Both the position numbers and the translations under genes were made by a program. The notes under the pieces were generated by a model. That model worked only from the letters and a program-made list of their open reading frames with translations. It did no database searches and was not told the origin of the DNA. From Paenibacillus sp. V4I3 (GTDB lineage Bacteria > Bacillota > Bacilli > Paenibacillales > NBRC-103111): DNA of 64,000 nt. The stretch's first letter is position 1. Each line of letters starts with the position of its first letter. The stretch is from the NCBI RefSeq assembly GCF_030817215.1, contig NZ_JAUSZA010000001.1:2330501-2394500 (forward strand), written 5' to 3'. Shown piece by piece: positions 1 through 8,761 of the stretch.

Positions 1-1
1 G

Positions 2-313
2 CCACGGCTGCTTATGCTGGATGAACCAACAACGTTCCTGGATATCGGATATCAAGTACAGATGATGGACTACATCAAGGAATGGCAGTGCGAATCCGAG
101 TTGACGGTTGTAGCTGTCCTGCATGACTTGAATTTGGCTGCACAGTACTGCACGCGATTAATGGTTGTACATAATGGCGAGCTAGCAGCGATAGGAACAC
201 CTGATGAAATCATTACCAGCGGATTAATCAGCGAAGTGTATGGAACTGAACCGATTGTCCTGCAGCACCCCGTTAACGATGCGCCGCAAATTTTATTACA
301 GCCAGGAAAATAG
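2..313 (+). CDS. ABC transporter ATP-binding protein, C-terminal part (5' end outside window)
   Basis: Only the last ~103 codons are present. The frame is open from base 2 to the TAG at 311-313. The visible part starts in the Walker B strand (LLMLDEPTT) and D-loop and continues through the H-loop (VLHDLNLAAQYC), so this is the end of a nucleotide-binding domain. The LHDLNLAA stretch and the ~50-residue tail are typical of FecE/BtuD/FhuC-type ATPases that power iron-siderophore or cobalamin import. It ends 23 bp before cobT, so a vitamin B12 or cobinamide importer is the natural reading. That specificity is inferred from context. The ATPase family call is secure. Confidence 0.88.
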   Translation, partial: PRLLMLDEPTTFLDIGYQVQMMDYIKEWQCESELTVVAVLHDLNLAAQYCTRLMVVHNGELAAIGTPDEIITSGLISEVYGTEPIVLQHPVNDAPQILLQPGK

Positions 314-336
314 TTCAGCTATAGGAGGACACAGTC

Positions 337-1410
337 ATGGATAAGTTGCAAGCGATTATAGATAGCATTAAGCCTGTTCATCAAGATGTGGTGAACCAAG
401 CGAATGAGCATTTGAATCAATTGACGAAACCGCAGGGAAGCCTAGGGAAACTGGAAGATATTGCGCGTCAGGTTGCCGGAATTACGGGCGAAGTGATGCC
501 GGTTTTTGATAAAAAAGCGGTCATCGTAATGGCCGGGGATCACGGCGTATGTGAGGAAGGGATTAGTGCATATCCGGCGGAAGTAACGCCTCAAATGGTG
601 CTTAATTTCCTATATGGCGGGGCTGCTGTCAACGTTCTTGCCAGACATGCCGGCGCTGAAGTTGTCTGTGTCGATATGGGGGTTAATGCTGACCTGGAGC
701 ATCCTAATCTCGTTTCTCGCAAAGTAAGAAAAGGGACACGTAATATGGCGCGTGAAGCGGCATTAACGTTGGATGAGACTGTGCAGGCAATACAAGCTGG
801 TGTAGAAGTTGTAGATGAGTTGGTGGAAAAGGGCTATCGACTCTTTGCTATGGGAGAGATGGGGATTGGCAATACAACGGCCAGCGCAGCGATTCTGTGC
901 GCATTGACGGGCTTGGATGCCTGCATTGCTGTTGGCCGGGGAACGGGCATTGATGATGACAAATGGCGGCATAAAGTGTCGGTTGTGAATAAGGCTTTGG
1001 CTGTTAATGGGCTTGTTGTGGGTGAGGTGAACAGATCAAGCGCTGAGTACGCGCTCGATGTGTTGATGAAGGTCGGCGGATTGGAGATCGCCGGACTTGT
1101 TGGCGTGATTCTCGGCGCAGCGAAGAATCGTTGTCCGGTGGTCGTCGACGGCTTCATCTCGTCGGCCGCTGCGCTTGTGGCGAGCCGATTAGCACCGCTA
1201 AGCGCGTCCTACATGCTCGCCTCGCACTTATCGCAGGAGCAGGGACATGCGAAGCTGCTCGAAGCGGTTGGCCTCGCAGCGATGCTGCAGATGGATATGC
1301 GCCTGGGCGAAGGAACGGGCGCGGTGCTTGCCTTTCACTTGATCGATGCCGCAGGCAAAATCATGAAGGAAATGGCGACATTCGAAAGCGCAGGCGTGTC
1401 GCGGGGTTAG
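337..1410 (+). CDS. cobT: Nicotinate-nucleotide--dimethylbenzimidazole phosphoribosyltransferase
   Basis: 357 codons with an AGGAGG site 8 bases before the ATG. CobT activates the lower ligand of cobalamin, making alpha-ribazole phosphate from dimethylbenzimidazole and nicotinate mononucleotide. The sequence shows the family's features in order: LTKPQGSLGKLE near the N terminus, a glycine-rich MAGDHGV segment around residue 66, GEMGIGNTT in the middle, and near the C terminus GEGTGA, whose Glu325 matches the family's catalytic glutamate. Length is normal for the family. It heads a compact B12 run and is followed by cobU after a 67-bp gap with its own ribosome site. Confident call. Confidence 0.96.
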   Translation: MDKLQAIIDSIKPVHQDVVNQANEHLNQLTKPQGSLGKLEDIARQVAGITGEVMPVFDKKAVIVMAGDHGVCEEGISAYPAEVTPQMVLNFLYGGAAVNVLARHAGAEVVCVDMGVNADLEHPNLVSRKVRKGTRNMAREAALTLDETVQAIQAGVEVVDELVEKGYRLFAMGEMGIGNTTASAAILCALTGLDACIAVGRGTGIDDDKWRHKVSVVNKALAVNGLVVGEVNRSSAEYALDVLMKVGGLEIAGLVGVILGAAKNRCPVVVDGFISSAAALVASRLAPLSASYMLASHLSQEQGHAKLLEAVGLAAMLQMDMRLGEGTGAVLAFHLIDAAGKIMKEMATFESAGVSRG

Positions 1411-1477
1411 CCGTTTAGGGGCATGCCGATAAAAGGCAAGCTTACGCAGTAAGCATCGATAAGGAGGCGAAGACGCC

Positions 1478-2038
1478 ATGGCGGTTTTGGTTACGGGCGG
1501 CGCGCGCAGCGGCAAGAGTTCCTTCGCGGAGAAGCTCGCCATGCATGGCAGCGAACGAGGGATTTATATCGCGACTTCCCACATCTATGATGAGGAAATG
1601 AAGGAGCGGGTTGAGCTGCATCAGCAGATGAGGCTTGCCTCGGGGTATCCATGGGATACCCGGGAGGAGCCTTTCCAACTGCGGGAGCTATTGCTCTGCT
1701 TGCAGGAGAGCGGGGAGGAAGCTGTGGTCTTGGTCGACTGTTTGACACTTTGGCTGTCCAACTGGTTGCTCCATCATGAGGGAGATGTAGATGCGTTTGC
1801 TCGGGTAATGAAACGCATAGACGAGCTTGTAGAAGAAGTCTCCTCCTACCGTGGACACCTCATCTTGGTTACGAATGAAGTGGGTGACGGCATTGTGCCG
1901 GAATATCCGCTTGGCCGCAGTTTTCGTGATCTGGCAGGACGAATGAATCAACGCTTAGCTGAGGTATGTCAGCAGGTATTCCTTGTCACTGTAGGCATAC
2001 CCATGGAGCTAAAAAGCAGAGCTTATCGACTGGAATAA
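1478..2038 (+). CDS. cobU: Bifunctional adenosylcobinamide kinase / adenosylcobinamide-phosphate guanylyltransferase
   Basis: 186 codons with an AAGGAGG site upstream. CobU phosphorylates adenosylcobinamide and then transfers GMP to it, preparing the nucleotide-loop attachment. The P-loop GGARSGKSS is at residues 7-15. The region around His48 (RVELHQQ) fits the histidine that becomes guanylylated in this family. DCLTLWLSNWL is a second conserved block, and TNEVGDGIVPE the third. Size matches the family (~180 residues). It lies between cobT and cbiB, all on the same strand. Confidence 0.96.
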   Translation: MAVLVTGGARSGKSSFAEKLAMHGSERGIYIATSHIYDEEMKERVELHQQMRLASGYPWDTREEPFQLRELLLCLQESGEEAVVLVDCLTLWLSNWLLHHEGDVDAFARVMKRIDELVEEVSSYRGHLILVTNEVGDGIVPEYPLGRSFRDLAGRMNQRLAEVCQQVFLVTVGIPMELKSRAYRLE

Positions 2039-2060
2039 ATAAGGCTTTAGGCATGGAACG

Positions 2061-3059
2061 GTGATCAATATGTGGATATATTCTTGGCAGGAGATCGTTA
2101 GTATGACGGCAGCTGCCATTGCGCTGGACTGGCTGATTGGTGATCCGAAGTGGCCGACACATCCGGTTATTCTCATCGGACGCTTCATTCGCTGGGTAGA
2201 AGGCAAGTTACATAAAGGAAAAGAGACGTCAGTTAAATCGTCTGGATGGCTGAGAGCTAAGGGTATGCTGCTTACAGTCTCTACTGTAATGCTAAGCTTT
2301 TGCCTTATATTGGTGCTCATTCTTGCTGCTCGCTCGATACATGAGTGGCTTGGATACTTGGTCTCTACGTGGTTCATTTCCACAACGATAGCTATTAAAG
2401 GATTAAAAGATGCCGCTTATCTAGTTTACAATCCGCTGCGTATAGGGAATCTCGCAGATGCTCGCAAGTACACGGGCTACATCGTAGGCCGAGATACGGA
2501 TGAGCTCGGTGAGGAAGAACTGACGCGTGCAGTCGTGGAGACCGTTGCGGAGAACATCGTCGACGCGGTCATCTCGCCTTTGTTCTATGCGCTGATCGGC
2601 GGAGCGCCGCTCGCGATGCTGTACCGGGCATCGAATACACTGGATTCGATGGTGGGCTACCGAAATGACAGATACCGTCATTTCGGCTGGGCGTCGGCCC
2701 GCTGGGACGACGTTATGAACTGGATCCCGGCTAGGCTGACCGGCCTCCTGTTGATCCTCGTCGCCCTGCTGCAGCCGGGCCTCTCGGCGAAGCGCTCAGC
2801 GGCAGCGATTCGCCGCTTCGCGCACCTGCACCCCAGCCCGAATAGCGGAATTCCGGAGTCGGCGGTAGCCGGGGCACTCGGAATTGAGCTGGGCGGGCTG
2901 AACGTCTATGGCGGCGCTGCGAGTGAGCGCGCCCGCCTGGGCTGGCCGCTGCGTCCACGGATGCAGCAGGATATTGTCTACGCCGTGAGGATGCTTTACG
3001 GCGTCAGCTTTGTAGTGATGGGAGGATTGCTGTGCATACTACTCGTACTGTTTTACTAG
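2061..3059 (+). CDS. cbiB: Adenosylcobinamide-phosphate synthase (CbiB/CobD family)
   Basis: Up to 332 codons. An integral membrane enzyme that attaches aminopropanol or its phosphate to adenosylcobyric acid. The N-terminal block LDWLIGDPKWPTHPVILIGR is the family signature. Several hydrophobic segments follow, with NTLDSMVGYRNDRY in the middle and HPSPNSGIPESAVAGALG near the end. The start is uncertain: a GTG at 2061 has little ribosome site, while the ATG at 2070 has a weak GGTGA before it. The 3' end overlaps cobS by 28 bases. Its substrate partner is supplied by the decarboxylase encoded at 4048. Confidence 0.93.
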   Translation: MINMWIYSWQEIVSMTAAAIALDWLIGDPKWPTHPVILIGRFIRWVEGKLHKGKETSVKSSGWLRAKGMLLTVSTVMLSFCLILVLILAARSIHEWLGYLVSTWFISTTIAIKGLKDAAYLVYNPLRIGNLADARKYTGYIVGRDTDELGEEELTRAVVETVAENIVDAVISPLFYALIGGAPLAMLYRASNTLDSMVGYRNDRYRHFGWASARWDDVMNWIPARLTGLLLILVALLQPGLSAKRSAAAIRRFAHLHPSPNSGIPESAVAGALGIELGGLNVYGGAASERARLGWPLRPRMQQDIVYAVRMLYGVSFVVMGGLLCILLVLFY

Positions 3060-3877
3060 ACTGGCTGCGTGCTTGCATAGCAGCCTTTCAGTTTTTAACC
3101 CGTTTGCCGATTCCTGTGCAAATTGACTATACAGACCGAGTATTCCGAAGAAGCGTGATATTCTATCCGCTAGCGGGATTCGTCATCGGTCTTCTTTTAC
3201 TCCTAGCAGGCGAAGGGTTAAGCCTTGTCCTGCCTGCGATGCCCGCAGCCGTTCTGCTGCTTGGGTTCTGGGTCGTCTTAACAGGCGGCCTGCATCTAGA
3301 TGGGCTAATGGATACCGCTGATGGTATTCTTAGCCACAGACCCCGTGAGCAAATGCTGGAAATCATGAAAGACAGTCGCGTAGGCGCCATGGGTGTCATC
3401 GTTTGTGTTCTCCACCTGCTCCTCAAATTTTCGCTTCTTTACACCTTGCTAGGTACTGGTGGAATGGGCAGTGTATGCTTCTTACTTGCCATCGTTCCCA
3501 TCTGGAGTCGTTGGTTTATGGTTGCAGCTATTTATGGTTGGCCCTATGCCCGGCGAGACTCAGGTTTAGGGAGTTTTTTTCGAGGAGTTACCAAATGGCA
3601 TGTGACTATGTCCGGAATAGTAGCCCTCTTTACTACTACGCTTTTTGTCACTATGTTTTCCACATGGCTTGATTCTAGCGTGATATCTTTCTCCTTATTC
3701 TATGGTTTAACTATTATTTTTAGCTTTGCTATAGGCACAATTCTAATAGGTTGGCTTTTAGCCACGTATATAAGCCGTAAATTAGGCGGTTTAACTGGAG
3801 ATACATATGGTGCCTTGAATGAACTCCTCGAAACACTACTTTTGTTGGGCATTACCATTTTCGTAACAGCTTTGTGA
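3032..3877 (+). CDS. cobS: Adenosylcobinamide-GDP ribazoletransferase (cobalamin synthase)
   Basis: 281 codons starting at a GTG with GGAGG six bases upstream, inside the end of cbiB. CobS joins adenosylcobinamide-GDP and alpha-ribazole (phosphate) to give cobalamin (phosphate) at the membrane. The N terminus FQFLTRLPIPV is typical. The acidic metal-binding block GGLHLDGLMDTADG is followed by SRVGAMGV, the core signature. The rest consists of hydrophobic helices. The 28-base overlap with cbiB suggests translational coupling of two membrane enzymes acting in succession. Confidence 0.95.
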   Translation: MHTTRTVLLDWLRACIAAFQFLTRLPIPVQIDYTDRVFRRSVIFYPLAGFVIGLLLLLAGEGLSLVLPAMPAAVLLLGFWVVLTGGLHLDGLMDTADGILSHRPREQMLEIMKDSRVGAMGVIVCVLHLLLKFSLLYTLLGTGGMGSVCFLLAIVPIWSRWFMVAAIYGWPYARRDSGLGSFFRGVTKWHVTMSGIVALFTTTLFVTMFSTWLDSSVISFSLFYGLTIIFSFAIGTILIGWLLATYISRKLGGLTGDTYGALNELLETLLLLGITIFVTAL

Positions 3878-4047
3878 GGGTAGACAACAGAGAAGGATTC
3901 ATTTATTCAGTGTTCATCCTACATTCAATTTTCTCCAATGCAATACACTTTCTGTTTCGGGAAGTCACAATAGAAATTCCAATAGATCAGAGATAGTCGC
4001 AGCCTCAAATGTATATAACTCATACCAATGTGAAAGGAGTGAATTTC
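3878..4047 (+). other. Gap splitting the cobalamin cluster
   Basis: 170 bases between cobS and the decarboxylase gene, much longer than other gaps in this cluster. It is AT-rich and I see no clear promoter hexamer pair, no strong terminator hairpin and no ORF. An in-frame upstream ATG at 4009 exists but has no ribosome site. The gap might hold a secondary promoter for the cobD-cobQ-pduO part. Confidence 0.4.
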
Positions 4048-5157
4048 ATGCTAGAACGCTATGGGCATGGAGGCGACCTTTGGACGGCGGAAGAAGCCTT
4101 TGGCCGTCCGAAGGAGCAATTCTTGGATTTCAGCTCGAATATGAATCCGTTAGGTCCTCCTTCGGTTGTGAAGCATATTCTCAGAGACGGGTGGCGCGAT
4201 ATGGTCAAATATCCCGACCCCGCCGTGCGTGAGCTGAGAAACAAGCTTTCATTGAAATATGATATCGGGGTGGAAAGCATTCTGGTTGGCAACGGGGCAG
4301 CGGAACTGATCGATCTGACTGCTCGAGTGTTAAAGTCCTCTGTTACCGGATTAGCGATGCCTTCTTTTAGTGAATATGAGGAAGCTGTTCATAAATCAGG
4401 AGGGAGTATTTACAACATTCCTCTAACGTCAAAACACTATTTTGAATTGCAGAAGCAAGATATTGAAGCCGCATATTCGGCAGTGGACTTGTTCTTTCTA
4501 GGTCATCCGAATAATCCAACAGGGAAGCTGGTTCCTCGTCAAGTGTTGGATATGCTTATGCAGAGCAACCGTAGATTGGTGCTCGATGAGGCCTTCATGG
4601 ATTTTGTGCCAAATGAGCAGGAACACTCTTTACTCAAACTCGCTTCCACTAGTCAGCAGCTTGTCGTCATCCGCTCGATGACGAAATTTTATTCCATCCC
4701 GGGTATACGCTTAGGCTTTATGGTGGCTCACCCGGATATGATTCGGCAAATCCAACATCTTCAGGTGCAGTGGAGTGTCAATTATTTAGCACAGCGCATC
4801 GGTACAGCTGTTCTTGATGATGAGGAATTTGAGAAGTCCAGCTGGCAGTGGCTGAAGGAAGAGAAGCTATGGCTCACCTTGCAGCTTGAGCAATTGGGTC
4901 TTGAGGTCGTGCCTAGTGATGTGAATTTTTTGCTTTTTTCGTTTCCTGAGTGGATGGGCATCGATGTGAAGATGGCCCAGAAGCATTTGGGGCATCAAGG
5001 TATTTTAATCAGAGATGCTTCTTTGTTTGAAGGATTGGATAAACGCTACTGCCGGGTTGCGATACGTCTTCGCGAAGACAACGAACGGTTAATAGCTGGG
5101 TTACGTCACATGATGGCAGAATTCATGCAGAACCGGGGGCAAGCTGATGACGAATAA
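4048..5157 (+). CDS. cobD: Threonine-phosphate decarboxylase (CobD/CobC, PLP-dependent)
   Basis: 369 codons from the ATG at 4048, which has AAAGGAG ahead of it; an upstream in-frame ATG at 4009 lacks a ribosome site. The protein is a fold-type I aminotransferase-like enzyme that decarboxylates L-threonine phosphate to aminopropanol phosphate for CbiB. It shows MLERYGHGGDL at the N terminus, as in this family, then FLDFSSNMNPLGPP, the substrate-loop HPNNPTG, and SMTKFYSIPGIRLG with the PLP lysine at Lys213. A histidinol-phosphate aminotransferase is the alternative, but the N terminus and the neighbours favour CobD. The end overlaps cobQ by 11 bases. Confidence 0.92.
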   Translation: MLERYGHGGDLWTAEEAFGRPKEQFLDFSSNMNPLGPPSVVKHILRDGWRDMVKYPDPAVRELRNKLSLKYDIGVESILVGNGAAELIDLTARVLKSSVTGLAMPSFSEYEEAVHKSGGSIYNIPLTSKHYFELQKQDIEAAYSAVDLFFLGHPNNPTGKLVPRQVLDMLMQSNRRLVLDEAFMDFVPNEQEHSLLKLASTSQQLVVIRSMTKFYSIPGIRLGFMVAHPDMIRQIQHLQVQWSVNYLAQRIGTAVLDDEEFEKSSWQWLKEEKLWLTLQLEQLGLEVVPSDVNFLLFSFPEWMGIDVKMAQKHLGHQGILIRDASLFEGLDKRYCRVAIRLREDNERLIAGLRHMMAEFMQNRGQADDE

Positions 5158-6751
5158 GACTATACAAGCTGCAACATTGATGGTCCAGGGCACAGCTTCC
5201 GACGTGGGTAAAAGCATTCTAACGGCCGCACTGTGCCGCATTTTAGTTCAAGACGGCTGGCAAACGGCGCCATTCAAGTCGCAAAATATGTCCCTTAATT
5301 CATATGTTACATTTGATGGCAAAGAGATTGGCCGAGCACAAGGGGTACAGGCGGATGCCTGTCGTATTTTAGCCACAACGGATATGAATCCGATCCTGCT
5401 TAAGCCGAAGCAAGACATGGTTGCTCAGGTCGTTGTTCATGGGAAGCCATACTCTGATCTTGATGCAAGGACGTATAGAGAGACCTATTTGCCGCAGGCT
5501 GAAGTGATTGTGAAGGAAGCTTTAATCCGGCTGCGCAGTCAATATGATGTAGTGGTGCTAGAGGGGGCGGGAAGCCCTGCTGAGGTTAATCTGAAGGACC
5601 GCGATATTGTAAATATGCGGCTGGCGGGTTGGGCAGACGCTCCTGTGCTTCTTGTTGCTGATATTGATCGTGGAGGCGTATTTGCATCAATCGTAGGCAC
5701 TTTGGAGATCTTGACACCTGAGGAAAGAGACCGGGTTAAAGGCTTTATTATAAATAAGTTTCGTGGAGATGTTAGTCTGCTGAAACCGGGCTTGGATTGG
5801 CTAGAAGAGAAGACGGGGAAACCTGTTCTTGGGGTCATTCCTTATCTGCCGCAGTTAGGCATTGAGGATGAGGACTCAGCTTCACTAGATTCCAAGCGCA
5901 TGCAGAGTAAACGGATTGAAAGCTCTCAAGGGAAACTGGCAGAACAGCTGGATATCGCGGTCATTCGCTTGCCACGTCTCTCTAATTTTACGGATTTCGA
6001 TCCCCTGCAAGAGGAGAAAGATGTCCATTTCCGCTATATTACCCACCTATCCGAATGGGGTGAACCGGATGCCGTTTTGCTCCCAGGCAGCAAGAATACG
6101 ATGGACGATTTAAGGTATTTGAATGAATCTGGTTTGGCAGAACGAGTGAAGGTTTTCGCGCAAACAGAGAATGGTTGGGTCGCCGGTATCTGTGCTGGCT
6201 ATCAGATGTTGGGCGCCAAGCTGCTTGATCCAAACGGCTATGAATCAGATCATCCTGAGCTAGAAGGACTAGGGCTTTTACCAACGGAGACGGTATTTAC
6301 TTCCGATAAACGGACCGTTCAAGTTCAGGGAAGCAGTACACTCTTTGCTGAAAATAGCTCTGAGATTGTCATTGATGGTTATGAAATCCACATGGGGCGG
6401 ACGCGTTATTTGCAAGAAATGGTAACGCCTTTCCAGATTAAGGCTTTTACCAGCCTCGATGATGAAAGCTCTGACAATGTTCTGCACGGAGATGGGGCAG
6501 CTGCGGATCATGGGCGCGTTTGGGGGACGTATTTACACGGGATATTGCATAATGATGACTTCCGCAGAGCCTGGTTAAATCGTATTCGCAAGCATAAAGG
6601 ATTATCCCTAATTGATGGTGGCCTTCGTTTTAAAGAACGTCGAGAGGCTGCCTTCGATAGATTGGCTGACCACGTTAGATGTCACTTGGATATGAATCGT
6701 GTTTATGAGATGATGGATATATCAAAGCCTTGGAAAAGGGAGGATGTTTGA
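5147..6751 (+). CDS. cobQ: Cobyric acid synthase (glutamine-hydrolysing)
   Basis: 534 codons. CobQ (CbiP) amidates four side chains of adenosylcobyrinic acid diamide using glutamine and ATP. The N-terminal part is a dethiobiotin-synthetase-like ATPase with QGTASDVGKSIL. The block VLEGAGSPAEVNL follows. The C-terminal half is a class I glutamine amidotransferase with nucleophile Cys349 in GICAGYQMLG and the catalytic His in GTYLHGIL. The length is slightly above the usual ~500 because of a polar stretch at residues ~245-265. It starts inside cobD and its last bases contain the ribosome site for the next gene. Confidence 0.96.
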   Translation: MTNKTIQAATLMVQGTASDVGKSILTAALCRILVQDGWQTAPFKSQNMSLNSYVTFDGKEIGRAQGVQADACRILATTDMNPILLKPKQDMVAQVVVHGKPYSDLDARTYRETYLPQAEVIVKEALIRLRSQYDVVVLEGAGSPAEVNLKDRDIVNMRLAGWADAPVLLVADIDRGGVFASIVGTLEILTPEERDRVKGFIINKFRGDVSLLKPGLDWLEEKTGKPVLGVIPYLPQLGIEDEDSASLDSKRMQSKRIESSQGKLAEQLDIAVIRLPRLSNFTDFDPLQEEKDVHFRYITHLSEWGEPDAVLLPGSKNTMDDLRYLNESGLAERVKVFAQTENGWVAGICAGYQMLGAKLLDPNGYESDHPELEGLGLLPTETVFTSDKRTVQVQGSSTLFAENSSEIVIDGYEIHMGRTRYLQEMVTPFQIKAFTSLDDESSDNVLHGDGAAADHGRVWGTYLHGILHNDDFRRAWLNRIRKHKGLSLIDGGLRFKERREAAFDRLADHVRCHLDMNRVYEMMDISKPWKREDV

Positions 6752-6753
6752 AA

Positions 6754-7323
6754 ATGAAAATTTATACTCGAACTGGAGATGCGGGGCAAACAGGCGTAAT
6801 CGGTGGTCGTGTGGATAAAGACGATGATCGTGTTGAGGCTTATGGCACAACGGATGAACTGAATTGTTATGTGGGTCAGGCGATGAGCTTTATGGATCCT
6901 GAGAAGTATCCTGATTTACTCCCGGATCTGCTGCAGGTGCAGCATGAATTGTTTGATTGCGGTTCAGATCTTGCTCTCTTGAAGCAAGAGCTGCGTCCTT
7001 ATAAAGTAACAGCGGAAATGGTCGATATGCTTGAGACTTGGATTGATAAATACGATGCTGAAACTCCGGATATTACACGATTCATTTTGCCGGGCGGCGG
7101 CACCGTTTCATCCACACTTCATGTTTGCCGTACCGTATGCCGTAGAGCAGAACGCCGGGTGGTAACGCTAGCGCGAACACAGGCAATTAATCCAGAAGTG
7201 CGCAGATACTTGAACCGACTGTCCGATTTATTCTTCACCATTGCCCGCACTGCGAATCACCGTGAAGGTATTACGGATGTGGAATATGTGCGAAGCGCTG
7301 AGGTGTTTAGACGTAAATCATGA
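6754..7323 (+). CDS. pduO: Cob(I)alamin adenosyltransferase, PduO type
   Basis: 189 codons from ATG 6754; TTG codons at 6730 and 6748 are in frame, but GGGAGG at 6738-6743 and the family N terminus MKIYTRTGDAGQTG favour the ATG. The enzyme adds the 5'-deoxyadenosyl group from ATP to cob(I)alamin. The family blocks TRTGDAG near the start, FILPGGG and CRTVCRRAERR are all present. The start lies at the cobQ stop and the stop overlaps the next gene, so it is translated as part of the operon. Confidence 0.94.
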   Translation: MKIYTRTGDAGQTGVIGGRVDKDDDRVEAYGTTDELNCYVGQAMSFMDPEKYPDLLPDLLQVQHELFDCGSDLALLKQELRPYKVTAEMVDMLETWIDKYDAETPDITRFILPGGGTVSSTLHVCRTVCRRAERRVVTLARTQAINPEVRRYLNRLSDLFFTIARTANHREGITDVEYVRSAEVFRRKS

Positions 7324-8261
7324 GTTATTATGAACCGTTAGTATACATCGTACCGCCTGAGGAAGAGGGCTTTATACTCAAGACGGTGCTGCAAAAAAGA
7401 TTGATGGTCTCTCGCAAATTGCTATCCCGCATTAAACTGACCGAGCAGGGAATAACGGTGAATGGGGTAAGGCAATACATCAACATTAAGGTGAAAGCTG
7501 GCGATCGTGTAGAGATTCGCATGGAAGAAGAGCAATCCGAGGATATCTTGCCGCAGGATCTTCCTCTGCACATTCTGCATGAAGATGAGCATCTGTTAAT
7601 ACTAGCCAAGGATGCAGGTATCATCGTACATCCGACGCATGGGCATTATTTGAACACGATCGCCAATAGCGTTGTGTATCACTGGCAGCAAGCGGGCATT
7701 ACGTGCCGTTTCCGCCCCGTTCATAGGCTTGACCAAGATACATCAGGTGTATTGGCAATCGCAAAGACGCCCTATGTGCACCAGCAAATATCAGAGCAGA
7801 TGATTCAGCATCAGGTGAAAAAAGAATACCTGGCCTTTGTATGGGGCGTCATCACAGCGAAAAGCGGAACGATCAATGAACCCATTGATCGCGATCCTGA
7901 ACAGCCGCATGTTCGTATCGTTACCCCTGACGGATATTCGGCAGTAACTCATTATGAGGTTGTGGAACAATTCGCGCATGCCGCTTTAGTTCGAATATGG
8001 CTTGAAACCGGCCGGACACATCAAATTCGTGTGCATATGCGCCATTTGGGACATCCACTGCTTGGAGATAAGATGTACACACTTCCTGAGTTTGAGCAGA
8101 GTTTATCAGCATTAGAGGCCAGTGAACGGCTCAATCGCCAGGCTTTGCACGCGTATAAACTGGGCTTTGTGCATCCAGGAACAAGGGAATGGACGGAGTT
8201 TCATGCTCCTCTGCCAGCGGATTTAACTGTTTTACAATCATGGCTGCAGGAAAGTAACTAG
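7320..8261 (+). CDS. RluA-family rRNA/tRNA pseudouridine synthase
   Basis: 313 codons, start overlapping the pduO stop (ATGA). An S4-like RNA-binding segment at residues ~15-65 (SRIKLTEQGITVNG) precedes the RluA catalytic domain, with RPVHRLDQDTSG carrying the catalytic aspartate at 138. TGRTHQIRVHMRHLGHPLLG near the C terminus is the second family block. It isomerises uridine to pseudouridine in RNA; the target site cannot be told from sequence. It is the last gene of the cobalamin run, probably a passenger, and is followed by a clear terminator. Confidence 0.93.
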   Translation: MSYYEPLVYIVPPEEEGFILKTVLQKRLMVSRKLLSRIKLTEQGITVNGVRQYINIKVKAGDRVEIRMEEEQSEDILPQDLPLHILHEDEHLLILAKDAGIIVHPTHGHYLNTIANSVVYHWQQAGITCRFRPVHRLDQDTSGVLAIAKTPYVHQQISEQMIQHQVKKEYLAFVWGVITAKSGTINEPIDRDPEQPHVRIVTPDGYSAVTHYEVVEQFAHAALVRIWLETGRTHQIRVHMRHLGHPLLGDKMYTLPEFEQSLSALEASERLNRQALHAYKLGFVHPGTREWTEFHAPLPADLTVLQSWLQESN

Positions 8262-8269
8262 ATATTCAG

Positions 8270-8300
8270 AACCATCCCTTTTGTAGGATGGTTTTTCTTT
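8270..8300 (+). terminator. Intrinsic terminator after the cobalamin/rluA operon
   Basis: An 8-bp stem, AACCATCC at 8270-8277 with GGATGGTT at 8286-8293, followed by a T-rich run. Confidence 0.85.
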
Positions 8301-8388
8301 GTTATAACTTGACTTTCCTTATCAATTAGATCAGAATTTTAAGTAGTTCGTTTCATATCAACTTAGACTTAAAGGAGCTTTAAACATC

Positions 8389-8754
8389 ATGGGAGTAAAA
8401 GTATTTTGTTACGATAAATGCGGGACATGCCGTAGTGCCGTAAAGTGGTTGAAAGATCATCATGTAGATATTACAGAAAATGTCGCTGTATTCGATACGC
8501 CGCCCTCTGCCAAGGAATTGGCTAAGCTGCTTAGTGATAGCGGTCTGGAAATCAAAAAGTTTTTTAATACGTCCGGAGAAGTATATAAAGAGATGAGCCT
8601 GAAAGACAAACTACCCAGCATGTCGCAAGAGCAAATGCTCGAATTGCTCGCCTCGAACGGCAGGTTGATTAAGCGTCCGATCGTAACCGATGGCCATAAA
8701 GTAACAGTGGGCTTCAAGGAAGCTGAGTATGACGAAGTATGGGCGAAGGGGTGA
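8389..8754 (+). CDS. ArsC/Spx-family thioredoxin-fold protein
   Basis: 121 codons after an AAAGGAG site. The N terminus KVFCYDKCGTCRSAVKWL places a CxxC-type pair (CGTC) at the end of the first strand, and LIKRPIVTDG near residue 93 is the typical ArsC-family block. These proteins are either small arsenate-reductase-like enzymes or Spx/MgsR-type RNA-polymerase-binding stress regulators. No arsenic genes are nearby. I cannot separate the two roles by eye. It overlaps the frame of the next gene's leader region. Confidence 0.85.
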   Translation: MGVKVFCYDKCGTCRSAVKWLKDHHVDITENVAVFDTPPSAKELAKLLSDSGLEIKKFFNTSGEVYKEMSLKDKLPSMSQEQMLELLASNGRLIKRPIVTDGHKVTVGFKEAEYDEVWAKG

Positions 8755-8761
8755 TCTTAGG

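Noticed and set aside
1-336. Cobalamin riboswitch for the B12 gene run
   Set aside because: No B12-box sequence is visible in the window. If one exists, it lies upstream of the truncated ABC gene.
834-1157. 107-codon minus-strand frame within cobT, and other antisense frames in GC-rich parts of the cobalamin genes
   Set aside because: They overlap conserved genes, lack ribosome sites and have low-complexity composition.
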